Shown: in pieces, positions 24,201 through 33,647 of the stretch
Layout: every line of letters begins with the position of its first letter
How positions within the stretch are numbered: the first letter of the stretch is position 1
Assembly: GCF_014898815.1 (NCBI RefSeq)
Contig: NW_026515438.1
Span: 744,001-808,000 of the forward strand
Reading direction: 5' to 3'
Origin: Panonychus citri
Taxonomy: Eukaryota > Arthropoda > Arachnida > Trombidiformes > Tetranychidae
Length of the DNA stretch: 64,000 bases
Notes under the pieces: model-generated
The model's database searches: none
The model's input: only the letters and a program-made list of their open reading frames with translations
Told to the model about the DNA's origin: nothing
Translations under genes and position numbers: made by a program

Positions 24201-25481
24201 ACAACCCAGGTCGTATTTGTGAGTAGAGAAAACGGATTGTTGATTAAGATGATTTGATTGTTGATTAAATGGCGTTAATTTAAAAGTTGATTGTGGAAAA
24301 TTAAAATTTAAATTAGAAGAAGAATTTGATCGTTGATCAATTTGATGATTATCAATTTGATTGATTTGATTAAAATGATTGTGACTAGAAGTTGAAGGTT
24401 GATTGTGAGATGATTGTAAATTGATTGTTGATTGATTTAATTGTCGATGATTTAAAGTTGATTGAGACATTTGTGAAGGTGAGTTTGAGGTTGAAGCGAA
24501 TTGTGAGGTCGAATTTATGGACTGTGATTTGTTAATTATGCAGTTTGATGGGTAATTACGGGCCGGTCCATAGATCTTTGGGAATTGAGTGGTGAAGAGA
24601 TGGTGGAAACATTCAGGTCCGGGAATTTTCAAAGTAACTTTGAGTTCTTTACCAGATCTTGTAGGTTTCCATCCCCTAATAGGGTCAGCTTCCAGTGCAG
24701 TATTTGACCAGAACCAGAAATTTTTACCAAGAATCATTTCTAACGGTAACTCTTCTAATACAAAGACTCTTAATGGATCTAATTTGCTCGGGTTTTCCAA
24801 TTGGAAAACCAATTGGGTAACACCAACCGCTCTCACAGGTTTATTTCTCCCTGATAACCCTAAAAACTCATGTTGACTTTGGTAGATAGGAATTTTCAAT
24901 CGAATAGCTAAATCCTTTCTCATGAAGGTTGAGCCTGAGCCGGAATCAAGAAGAGCTTCAAGCTTAGCTATTTCAGGGTGATCTACATTTATAATTACTC
25001 TCGGTCTCATGTTAATCTGATTGTTGATAGCTTGTATCATACAATTAATATTAGTTTCAGCGGCTACTCTAGCCTGACAGTTTGCTGTTGTGTGACCATA
25101 GGTCGTACAAAGAGAACAGTAATTACTATTATTACTGTTTGTGTTACTATTACTATTTTCACTAGTGGGCTGTTGTTGATTATTCTGTTGAGGTTGAGGT
25201 CTATTTGATTGCTGATAGTTTGACCTTCCTCCTCGTCCTCTATAGTTCTGAGATCGACCTCTAGAAGGTCGAATTGTTAGGTGATGAAGGATTATTCTGC
25301 TCTTGGTTATACGTTGATTTTGATCTAGAATTTGTGGGAGTGCTTGATCGTTGCGATCGATTAGAACTGTCTTTATTAGGTGTATAACCAGAATTGAAAT
25401 TGTTTGATTTTCTATTATTATTGTTATTGTTATTTTGATTCTGTCTCCGACTGTTCGGACTTGGGACATAATTTTCATCAC
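21300..25481 (-). CDS. pol: Pol polyprotein: knuckle, protease, RT, RNase H, integrase
   Basis: An uninterrupted 1393-codon frame; the first ~70 codons overlap gag and probably are not used. Domains in order: CCHC zinc knuckle at 122-135 (CxxCx4Hx4C); aspartic protease with D179-S-G (LLDSGSGST); reverse transcriptase from about 450, with catalytic D535 (ITIDFAQ), LPMGL at 567 and YIDD at 597-600; RNase H with D748, E787/E789 and D814; integrase HHCC zinc region (H1045, H1052, C1082, C1085) and a DDE core at D1114, D1173 and E1209 (spacing D58D35E). A Ser/Asn/Gln-rich linker of about 110 residues separates protease from RT. No chromodomain follows the integrase; the tail has a GPY/F-like beta region. 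All catalytic residues are present, so this copy could be enzymatically competent. The frame ends 35 codons after the last conserved strand. Confidence 0.93.
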   Translation of the reverse strand: MMKIMSQVRTVGDRIKITITIIIENQTISILVIHLIKTVLIDRNDQALPQILDQNQRITKSRIILHHLTIRPSRGRSQNYRGRGGRSNYQQSNRPQPQQNNQQQPTSENSNSNTNSNNSNYCSLCTTYGHTTANCQARVAAETNINCMIQAINNQINMRPRVIINVDHPEIAKLEALLDSGSGSTFMRKDLAIRLKIPIYQSQHEFLGLSGRNKPVRAVGVTQLVFQLENPSKLDPLRVFVLEELPLEMILGKNFWFWSNTALEADPIRGWKPTRSGKELKVTLKIPGPECFHHLFTTQFPKIYGPARNYPSNCIINKSQSINSTSQFASTSNSPSQMSQSTLNHRQLNQSTINLQSSHNQPSTSSHNHFNQINQIDNHQIDQRSNSSSNLNFNFPQSTFKLTPFNQQSNHLNQQSVFSTHKYDLGCIPAETVNIKIDIGNHSIPKCNPYRLGPKKREILDKKIKELIQNNIIEPSNSCGGSPAFLVEKPGGKDYRLVTSFKELNSIMKTRSYPMPNIDDHIQALAGYEYFITIDFAQGFHQIQLNPEEREKVALVTEMGKFQYVRLPMGLADSPAYFQQFVNSVFGNLLYKACLAYIDDIVIFGKSFEELINNANAVFSRIKDIGLKVQPDKCKWGHKEVKFLGHIISGNSVRPDPEKIQRLKEFQPPKNVKGLQSQLGLFNYLSKFIPNYSTVASILFELCSKKNRGRFEWNKNHQKAWQHIKDSLIKDCLLSQFKPEAQHKLMVDASSIAVGGILLQLENNEWRAVSYFGQKLAKYQLAYTITEKECLAVIVAVNKYSHYLSGKSFTIVSDHCALCALPKINFKCARLHRWASLMSQYDYKIEYSKGDTHPADCFSRSSEWRHKKIGEINEEDYYKYLLFAFEENGHVMCNELHQNPHHHLNHNYNWMDKDEILIKNFDCDDIQMINEENKNQWILFSKQLAEEIGEKLGQPEIIDDKLISKFIVTGDQRNTDDNNFNNSSEIKKHQAKDNYVKTTIRQLAKGYLTKHFVMKQGILHRKLNDNKLVIVLPASLQEKVFSAMHTESIGGHFGFKSTTKRIKEIFWFPQMDEWLKSKIANCDTCLSFKHPTTNNHRPHQMPIPIQPLDRLQIDIVGKFHPSSQRNEYLFTAVDYFTKYVFAQPSRNQKENDAIKFVKYIIQFIGHPKTIQVDNGPCFRSNGFKEFCEQQKIKLQFTTPYRPQSNGLIERLNGILGNRINMFTVIPKDWDKWITELVLSYNSAHSESLQTSPYYLLFGKLPNTPLLNELEIQPTVSSQEELQKMRNDHYQKMIMNQQNRIDLIDPKPLPFKVGDRVKISVKIQNKLRGKKLTAPYKGDYIVIEIYDSAALVVGLKGPPIKVNFENLKLAGERMELNDLTDESADVLTTSDHTE
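25258..25272 (-). promoter_or_regulatory. Candidate +1 gag-pol frameshift site at the gag stop
   Basis: Pol codons lie in the +1 frame relative to gag (26589 minus 25481 is 1108, that is 1 modulo 3). The gag frame reads ACC TTC TAG AGG at its end; moving forward one base at TTC-TAG continues as AGA GGT CGA in the pol frame, giving the Arg/Gly-rich stretch before the CCHC knuckle. A shift at a slow stop codon is a known mechanism for +1 recoding. The exact site is inference. Confidence 0.4.
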
Positions 25482-26589
25482 AAGAACTATCTTTAATCTT
25501 ATTACTGTAAATGATTAGAAATTTAGTTAATTTGTCTAGAGTGTTTACATTTGAATTATGCCTTAATGAAAAGCTTAATTCATTTGGAAGCAAATGAAGA
25601 ATCAGAAAAATGATTCCTTTATCGGGAATCTTAGGTATTACTAACCTAGCAGCTTCAGTGAGCTCAAAGACATAATCACTTGGATTAGTGCCTTTGACAA
25701 ATTTTTTGTTAAATAGCTTTTCTGTGGCTTCGGCTACTTCTTTTTCGCCGACAAAACTTTCTCTGACTTGTTTAACTAATTTAGAAAATGAAATACTGGG
25801 ATTGTTTTTCATAATCTCATCAATAGCTTTATGAATATCATCAGTAACTTGAGCGCAAAGGGTTTTGATCGCAAGGTGATCAGAAAGCTCTAATAAGGCG
25901 ACTCTTCTCTCTAATTTGTTGAGCCATTGGCAAAAAGTCAGTGACCCTTTTTCAATGTACTCCTCAATTACGGATTTAAATTTAAATCCATCAAGAATAG
26001 AAGGTGAATTAGGTCGAAACATTTGTTGAAAAAACGCAGGATTGAAAATTGATTGATTGAACATTTGATTTGAATTGATTGGCGTTTGATTAAAAGGTTT
26101 TTGATTATTTGATTTAGTATTATTTGGGAGTGGAGAATGATAATTATGTGGCTCGTCATTGTCATCGTCATTGACTTGACCTTTATCATAATCATCATTC
26201 TGAGAGAAACACTCGAAATACCTTTTAATTTGCATTGATGTGAACTCTAATTCCTTAAGATAATCTTCAGAAAGATTCTTACCTTCATCAATAACGTCTT
26301 CTTTGATGAGCTTACGGAGATTCTCTTCAGTAATACCAGAGCTTCTTAATTTGTGGTGAATTTCAGGACATTCCAGAAATTTATCATCAAAGGGAAAATT
26401 TTTATCAATGGGTGATGAGAAGGAAGAGAGGAGACCACAAATAAATGCTTGAGTTGTCATTGCTTCGCGAATGACCTTGGTGACATAGGCTTTACCTTGA
26501 GGTGAATATTTGAGGCCGTAGATTTCACATAATTTTTGTCGATTAGCATCATCGCTAATATAATCGCCAATTGTAGTTGATATGGACAT
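25261..26589 (-). CDS. gag: Gag polyprotein of the gypsy-type element
   Basis: 442 residues. The middle (about 205-370) looks like a retrotransposon Gag/capsid region, with a QWLNKLERRVALLEL start and a FNKKFVKGTNPSDYVFELTEAARL stretch resembling the late capsid helices. The C-terminus is Asn/Ser/Arg-rich low complexity. No CCHC knuckle occurs in this frame; the knuckle lies in the overlapping pol frame, which implies that a Gag-Pol fusion carries it. The start ATG at 26589 follows a 346-nt leader after the 5' LTR. The frame ends at TAG 25263-25261, about 220 nt inside the upstream extension of the pol frame. The product would assemble particles that package the RNA. Confidence 0.85.
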   Translation of the reverse strand: MSISTTIGDYISDDANRQKLCEIYGLKYSPQGKAYVTKVIREAMTTQAFICGLLSSFSSPIDKNFPFDDKFLECPEIHHKLRSSGITEENLRKLIKEDVIDEGKNLSEDYLKELEFTSMQIKRYFECFSQNDDYDKGQVNDDDNDEPHNYHSPLPNNTKSNNQKPFNQTPINSNQMFNQSIFNPAFFQQMFRPNSPSILDGFKFKSVIEEYIEKGSLTFCQWLNKLERRVALLELSDHLAIKTLCAQVTDDIHKAIDEIMKNNPSISFSKLVKQVRESFVGEKEVAEATEKLFNKKFVKGTNPSDYVFELTEAARLVIPKIPDKGIIFLILHLLPNELSFSLRHNSNVNTLDKLTKFLIIYSNKIKDSSCDENYVPSPNSRRQNQNNNNNNNRKSNNFNSGYTPNKDSSNRSQRSSTPTNSRSKSTYNQEQNNPSSPNNSTF

Positions 26590-26915
26590 AATTGATTGAT
26601 TGAAGGTCCAATCGTGAACGTTGACTTGCTTGTGCGAATGAAAAATTCAACAAGAGATTCGAGATTTGGAAAGAAATCGCTGTTCTTATTGATGAGAAAA
26701 TTTTTGAGTCGATTGATGAAAATAATTTTGAGTCTATTGATGATGTTGATGAGAACGAACGCTCCACTTTGTTAATTGTTTTTGATTGTAGCTAATGAGC
26801 ACTTGGGAAACACACTAATTGCTAGTAAACACGTGGTAAGGAACACACTTTCCACGCTACCCTTTAGTAAAGATGATGATTACCACCACTTTCTAAAGTA
26901 ATTACTCGTTTAAGT

Positions 26916-26933
26916 AATGAGGGATCTCCACCA
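26916..26933 (-). other. Candidate primer-binding site
   Basis: Two bases inside the 5' LTR the minus strand reads TGGTGGAGATCCCTCATT. It begins with TGG, the complement of a tRNA 3' CCA end, which is the expected position and opening for a tRNA-primed Ty3/gypsy element. I could not assign the tRNA by eye. Confidence 0.45.
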
Positions 26934-26935
26934 TT

Positions 26936-27425
26936 TGTAAGGTCTAATTAATTCACGGGGATGAGGTACAGGCACCCTTACAAAAATGCACCGATTATGA
27001 TCGTACCAAAGCCTAACAATCAGTGTGAGGGTTCAAAGTAATTTACCCTGATAGCCCTTTCGCTGAATAGCTTGACAATCAGTAAACAATAAATTAATTA
27101 AGGAAATTGTTTAATTGAAATAGTAACACGTTGTTGAGAATTGTAACATAGGAAACGGAAGTTTGAGAGAGAGAGGATAAACTTTAACTTGAGGTTAAAG
27201 GTGAAATTGAGAGTAAAGGTGATTAACAATAAGTAAGTGATTAACTGGTTATGTTCAACTGATGTGGAAAAGGAAATGCTTAAGGTATTTATCCAGGTAG
27301 GGAAGACATGTGATTGGTTACAAAGATTTAGAGCGGGATAAACAAATGTAATAATTAGTTAATTGTTGATGGAGAGAGAAAATAATTAAGAAGGGAAAAG
27401 AGGCAATCGAAGCGTTTCCCTTACA
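26936..27425 (-). repeat. 5' LTR of the gypsy-type element
   Basis: 490-bp direct repeat of 15677-16168. In the minus (transcribed) direction it starts at 27425. It contains a hairpin-core copy at 27034-27051 and a plausible promoter pair, a CCAAT box and an ATAAATA box. It is followed immediately downstream by a candidate primer-binding site. Confidence 0.95.
27286..27317 (-). promoter_or_regulatory. LTR promoter: CCAAT box and TATA-like box
   Basis: Read on the minus strand, AACCAATCA (CCAAT at 27317-27313) lies about 20 bp upstream of GGATAAATACC (ATAAATA at 27292-27286). This order and position inside the LTR suit an RNA polymerase II promoter driving the genomic RNA. The same pair is present in the 3' LTR. 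It was identified by motif only. Confidence 0.4.
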
Positions 27426-29699
27426 ATGATGTTTTCATGAAATATGTTGATGGTAACAAATTTTTCACTTGGTAAATCCTATTCAGAATCAGTCAGAATA
27501 CAAAGTTAACTTATATCACCAGAATTCACCATGATAATCTTTCATCTCATCCTTATCATTTGCATTCCTTTTGTACACTTTTATATATATATTTACATTA
27601 AAGGAGGAAGAAAAAAAAATGATGAAGATAAATTTATCTCTCATGTTGTTATTGTGTAGCTATTTTTTTGCATTTTATCTTCAATTCAGATTTCGCTGAA
27701 TAATCTGAATACAATCCATGCTCATCATCAGATTAACTGGTAAACATGACTGGACTCGGTGGGTAATATTTTCAAACAGAACCAGGGAATCATCATCAGA
27801 ACTTTATCCTCCTACACATTGACGCTGTTCATTATAACCTTTCATGAAGATTAATATTGGTTAGCAGGGGAAACTATTGAATAAATCAACTTATAATTAG
27901 AAAATGATTAGTAACTTGAATGTTACAATAACCAGTAGATTGAAAAATTATTGGAAATTTTGTCGTTTCCATTTTCCGATCATCACCAACAGATGATTAA
28001 CAAAGATATTGATTAAATTTTAATAAAATTGGTTGATCATTTTATTGACATGATGAACTTATGGTGTAGTGAACTTTTTTTTTCAACAATCAACAACAAT
28101 CTAATTCAATCAATGAAAGTGACTTCTTAATCAATAATCAATCAATGATGGATTCAGGAAAAGATAAAAAAACAATTTCAACCTTTGAGGAAAAATAAGA
28201 AACTAAATCAACACTGAAAACATGTTACTTTGTATCTCAACTTCCTGAATGATATAACATCAATTTCATCATGGAAACTTTGGGATAATCAAATGAAAAC
28301 TTTCACAGAACCATTTCAACATTAATTAATCATTGGAAGAGACAAAGACGAGAAAAATAAAAATCATACTAATCTTATTCTGGTTGGAAAATAATGAATC
28401 TTCAGAAAGACTGAGAATGAAATTTCATGGGGATAAATTGAATTGATTAGCTAGTAAGCTTAAGATTTAATCTACAAGTTTAATCATATCAGTTAATGGA
28501 TGAGTTTTTTTTCTGATAATCATGATCATGGAGGTGAAAACCTTTATAACAAGGTAATAATATGAATATGAATTTCTATCATGAAATTTGTCAGGTAAAT
28601 TAGATAAGTTTCAATCATCGTCTTCCTTTCATGTTATTTTTTTCAATATTTGAACGATTTTCCTATCAGATACCATAGGTAAATATCCGATCTTTGATCC
28701 ATTTTCAACTCCCCAATGAAAAGTTACCATTGTCAATATTTATCTGAGAAAATTGAATATAATGGAATATTAAACATGATCATGAAGAAATTCAGAACTT
28801 TCAGATTCAGTTTTATCGGTAAAACTGTGAAAAAGAAACATTGTCCATATAAGAAAATAAATATATCTATTAACTTGATGAAGAAAATCTTGGATTACAA
28901 TTGGTATAAAGATGATATTGATATGAGCTCCATTATATCAGGTGAAATTATCTTCATCTTTATCCTCATCCCAGACTCAGTTTCATGTTAATGACACTGG
29001 TTGAATGATAATGATGATGAAAAAGAGGATCAAGTTAATTTTAGTTACTGAATTATAAATGGAAACTATTAGGTGGAAGCCTTGAAAATGAACTTTATAT
29101 ATTCGATAACAAGAAATTCAGGTGAATGCTAAAGGAATAAAACAAAGGAATATACATAAGATGATGAGTGGAATAAGGTGGTTTAGGATGTTGATGGAAG
29201 ATTTCAATGGAAGTTGATAGTTAAATAGATAATGTAAATGGATAAAAAGGTAAATTGGCTTATAAAATGAGCTTTTTTTATGCTGATGAGAAGTAATCAA
29301 TTTAGAGTAAATTGTTAACTTTATTTCTCTCCCCATTTCCCTGATAATTTACCGTTAATATCATTTTTAAATTTAGATATTAATAATTAGCATGATGTAT
29401 ACCCCACACTCCTCTTGATTATTAGGCTTACCCTGGAAATATTTTCTTTAATGTTGACACAAATAGATTACGAGAGAGAAACATTAAAACTTAATTCTAA
29501 TGATGATAATGATGATGAGTAAACAAATTTACCTTTTTTTTATCATTTGTTCAGGATGAAAGTTTGATGACAGTTAACACTGTTAATATTTAGTGATGTG
29601 TATCCAGTTGATGTAAACAATCAACAAGGCTAACGAGATGGAGGATGCTAAAAGTTGACTTGAGAGATGAGGGAAGAGAAAAATAAGTCTTGAGAGAGA

Positions 29700-29870
29700 G
29701 ATACTCTTTACTCTGTTCAGAGGGAGATCCCACCGGGTAAGTCACAGGAGCTTTCTTGTCGCCGCTTTCCGGCTATTTCAGTCAAAAAAAAATACTCAAC
29801 CGACTGTGTAGTTAATAACAAAGAGAGACTTGAAACCAGTGCTGATCACTAGACTACAGTAAATAAGAAA
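29700..29870 (-). other. GC-rich structured island, possible SINE remnant
   Basis: Base composition jumps to about 50% GC for 80 bp (29711-29775) in otherwise AT-rich DNA. Three short hairpins occur: CTCTG-TT-CAGAG, CCC-ACC-GGG and GCCG-CTTTC-CGGC. On the minus strand, about 29868-29845 reads TAGTCTAGTGATCAGCAC, close to a tRNA D-arm/A-box (Glu or Asp type), and 60 nt later CGGTTGAGTATT weakly resembles a B-box. The order A-box, degenerate B-box, GC-rich body fits an old tRNA-derived SINE. It does not fit any snRNA I tested by eye. Confidence 0.3.
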
Positions 29871-29929
29871 GGAAAGAGAATAAAAAAATAAAGTTATGGA
29901 TAAGGATTCGAATACACCAATAAGGAGAC

Positions 29930-29933
<4 letters not shown>

Positions 29934-29969
<36 letters not shown>
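29934..29969. repeat. (GA)n microsatellite
   Basis: Uninterrupted GA dinucleotide run of about 36 bp just downstream of the GC-rich island. Confidence 0.95.
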
Positions 29970-29971
<2 letters not shown>

Positions 29972-32714
29972 ATCGATGGTTATCAAAATAAAGGTAAAAA
30001 AGTTCAGCACTTTTTTATTTTCTGTTTCTTTCCATGTCTTCACCATTAAACTGAAGGGATGAACATAGAAAGTAGCACATTAAGGTGAGTTTTTTTTGTT
30101 CATTGGAACAATTTTTTCCTCTCTTGTTAATACAAAAAAATATCTATGATGATAAAATGATTAGAATTGAGTAAACAGGAAGAGTAGATATATAAAAAAC
30201 TAACAGTAAACGGATAAAGCAGAGATACAGTTAACCTGCATCCATGAGGTAGGTTAGTAAAATGAAATGAATTGAAACATGTACACATCGAGTTGGAAAC
30301 GTAAATAAGAAAATAAATAAACAGAAAAAAAAAGTTTGATGCTCAAGGTAAAATGTAATTGCAATAATAATGATCATCAGCAAATTGTGTATATAAAAAA
30401 GTAGGTAAATTTATCCAATAATCAATTTTGAATACATTGAATTGTTTATATTTGTTTGTTTGATTGATTGGATTACCATTGTGATTGAATTAACCGTACG
30501 GATTAAATTGTGGACATGATTAACTGTTGTTGTTTTCATCTTTATTATTGCTCAGGTAAACAATTTATATTGTTCACCTTTATTTTTATACTTAAATGTT
30601 ATGATACTTATTATTATGATCGTTGGGAGATGATGATGACGATCAATGGATCATTAAACAAATTTATTAGCAACAATTTGATTGCTAATAAAAAGTTACT
30701 TAAATAGTTACGGTTGTTTATTGAATTTAATTATCTAGGGATTGAAGGTAATCAACAAATTGTTTACTTGCTGTTTATCAGAGGAAAACTGATTCCAATC
30801 CAACAATTAGAGGTTTAGTTTTTCCCGATTAATCTTGATTCTTGATTTTTTTCTTCTTCTTCTTATCCTTGATAATCAATAATCTTTGACGATTTATCTG
30901 ATTAATTAGTTAATGGTAATAATATAATAACTTTTATTGATAATGTTTCATCTTTAATTCAATGAAAGATTATTATTATTAATGTGAATCAACTTGAGTA
31001 AGATTGTGATTCTAATCAACATGATGAAATCAATAGCGATACAAATGATTATATTCATTACAAAATATTAGTTCATTGGACGTCTTATTAATGGTCATCA
31101 ACATGATGACCAATAAATTACCTTGAAATTGATGATGATGATATGAAATAAGAGGAGGGTCAGAAAGTAACAAATTTATTTCTTCCCATTGGTCAATATC
31201 TGAATTATTAATGTGTAAGTTTGTTGAAACATTTTCAGACTGACCAAATGAAAAAGTATCTAATTCTGGTGTAATTGATTCAGTAAAATAAATACTGATT
31301 CACAGGGAAAATTATGTTGGTGAAGAGTAAATAAACTCTATCATCCTTTTAATTGTTGATATTATTATGATTGTTAAGTTAATATCACCATCAGAACAAC
31401 TAACATCAATGTTTATCAGAAAAGTGATAAAACTGATCAACTGAATTAATATTATACTTCCGGTTTATCAGAATTGAAGGAATTGACTGGTCACTTTTTA
31501 TTAATTTTCTCGATTCCAATTTCTATTTCGATGATAATAATTTCATTTTCTTCATTTAATCATCACAATTAACTAATTACAATTAGTTTTAATCACAATA
31601 TCACCTCAAGTTATAAGTTGTATCTCATTTACCTCAAGGTGATAATAATCATCACTGAACTTTGGTTATTATTAGAGCTGAACAATCAAGTTTTTTTTTA
31701 TTATCTTCTCACAAACAGAATCAGTAAAAGGTGGAAACGGAAATACCTGTTAACACTTAGAGAGAAGGAGTAAGAATATCACTTATTATCTTCCATAGAA
31801 TTTTTCATCTTCGATTCTTTTTCTATCTTCGATAATAATCATTCTCTTCCTTTCGATATTCATTTTCCTCTTTCTTTTATTAAGGGTAACCCCTAATATT
31901 TTTGTTCGTTTTCTTTTCTTCTTCTTCTTCTTCTTCTTCTCGTCTTCTTTTTTCCCTTTTGTTATCATCATCATCTTTTCAACACCAAAAAATACATCAT
32001 AGTAAATAGATATAAATATTATCAGATAATTCCGGAAGCTACTGAGTCTCCATGGTCAATATTAAGCTTTTTCCCTTCATGATATTGCCTTTTGTGCCTA
32101 TTGTGCCTTTTGTACCCTGAAAATAGAGTCACAAAAAAAGCTTATTATTGAATACAAGATGATGATGATATTAGAATGCTGGAAATGATGAGTATCCCAA
32201 AATTAGGAGTTCGTAGTATCCAAAGTCGATGATATTAACCATTATAACCATCAGATGATTGTTATTACATTTCTATTTCAATGGATAATTTCAAGATTTG
32301 CTTCTTTTCATCATCTTTTTACTAACCTAGAAAGTGATAAATCACCATGAAGATAATAATGATGATGATGATCACTTTGATTCCATTAGAAAGTCACTTG
32401 GTTTTTTTTGGATATGAAAATTGCTGATCATATTTATCTTTCATCAAGATAAAATAATATACAAATCAATTGATGCTTTTTTATGTGGTTAACTTTTAGC
32501 ATCATCTTCATCATTATATGTTTCATGTTCTTGAATATCATCAGGGTGATGATATACCAGACTGAAGATTGGATGAAAGAGGAAGAGAGAAAGAGAAAGA
32601 GAGAATATCGATTGTTTTTCTTTTTATATCGATTATTTTGAGAATAAGATGATGGAAAAGATGGAAGGAGGGTGGAGTGGAAGGTGGAAGAGGATGAAAG
32701 TAAAGAATCACCAT

Positions 32715-32716
<2 letters not shown>

Positions 32717-32747
<31 letters not shown>
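32717..32747. repeat. (AG)n microsatellite
   Basis: Uninterrupted AG run of about 31 bp. The Ser/Leu-rich open frames across it are products of the repeat. Confidence 0.95.
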
Positions 32748-32750
<3 letters not shown>

Positions 32751-33606
32751 AGACATACGGGATGAAAGGGAGAAGGAATGAGTTTGCTCTTTCTTTTCTT
32801 CTTTCTTTTTGGTCTTCAAGGAGCTCAATTGGTAAAAAAAGATGAGGATGATAGTATTTAGGAGAACTAATGATGATGATGATTATCATCTTAAGATGAT
32901 GATGATATTACTAAGTTGATGAACATATTCACTTATGAAACTTTCCACTCTTTCATTGATCATCTCAATCAAAATCTAATGAACAAATACTAACTCATTA
33001 GACTTGAAATCTTAAAAATGGGGTCACAAGGTCAGTGGTAACTGTTAATTATTTGAACATAATGATAGCAATTAACTTTACTTGTGGAAAATAAATTAAC
33101 AAGATAAATTGTGTTCAAAATAAATTAGCTGCTTGTTGATTAATTGTTGAAATTTTCGCATTTCTTTAAATCCAAATTCATCTGCAGATCGATCAGTTAT
33201 TTCATCATTAACTCAATAACCATTTCCAATTATTATCCCATGATATTGGTAATACAATTAGAAGATAATGAGAAATACCTTAATTAGATTGAATCAAGAG
33301 ACAGGTAACATACAGTTTATGGAATAAAATTTCTCTCAGAATCCTAAGAAAACTTGTATTTGTTTACCTAACGGAAAATGACACATATTGAGCTTTCTCT
33401 CTCTCTCTTCCTCTTTCCATTCCAATTCCTCCCTGTATTCGAGGCCACTACGCTTTGTATGAATCGATATCTGGTTCTGAACATCAGTGAGTCGAAGTTT
33501 CTAAAAATAGCAAATCAACTTTTTCCCTTTAAACTTTTATCATCTTTTTCTCTGTCTACATTTTCGCTTCACTTTCTCCATTCGCTCTCTCTCATCATGA
33601 AATTAG

Positions 33607-33609
<3 letters not shown>

Positions 33610-33640
<31 letters not shown>
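33610..33640. repeat. (CT)n microsatellite
   Basis: Uninterrupted TC run of about 31 bp within a pyrimidine-rich stretch. Confidence 0.95.

Positions 33641-33647
<7 letters not shown>

Larger units (their letters stand above)
15677..27425 (-). mobile_element. Full-length Ty3/gypsy LTR retrotransposon with accessory ORFs
   Basis: An 11,749-bp element read on the minus strand: 5' LTR (26936-27425), primer-binding region, gag, pol, a 2.2-kb structured non-coding tract, accessory ORFs and 3' LTR (15677-16168). The direct repeats begin TGTAAGG and end CCTTACA on the plus strand. A 4-bp ATGA target duplication flanks it (15673-15676 and 27426-27429). The pol domain order protease-RT-RNase H-integrase places it in Ty3/gypsy rather than copia. 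The two LTRs are nearly identical, differing by a 2-nt indel (ctgc versus cc about 70 bp in), so insertion is recent on a genomic timescale. No envelope-like ORF with transmembrane segments is visible. At 11.7 kb it is long for the group because of the structured tract and the extra ORFs. Pol is intact, but the accessory region is interrupted by stops and frame changes, so activity of this copy is uncertain. Confidence 0.95.

Noticed and set aside
29730..29745. CCGG|GTAAGT considered as a spliced-leader RNA donor or U1-like gene
   Set aside because: No Sm-binding site downstream, no U1 loop sequences, single occurrence in the window; the SINE explanation fits better.
32434..32889. 151-codon minus-strand frame
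   Set aside because: Ile/Ser/His-rich translation of CAT, ATT and CT repeats; no domain and no supporting splice signals.
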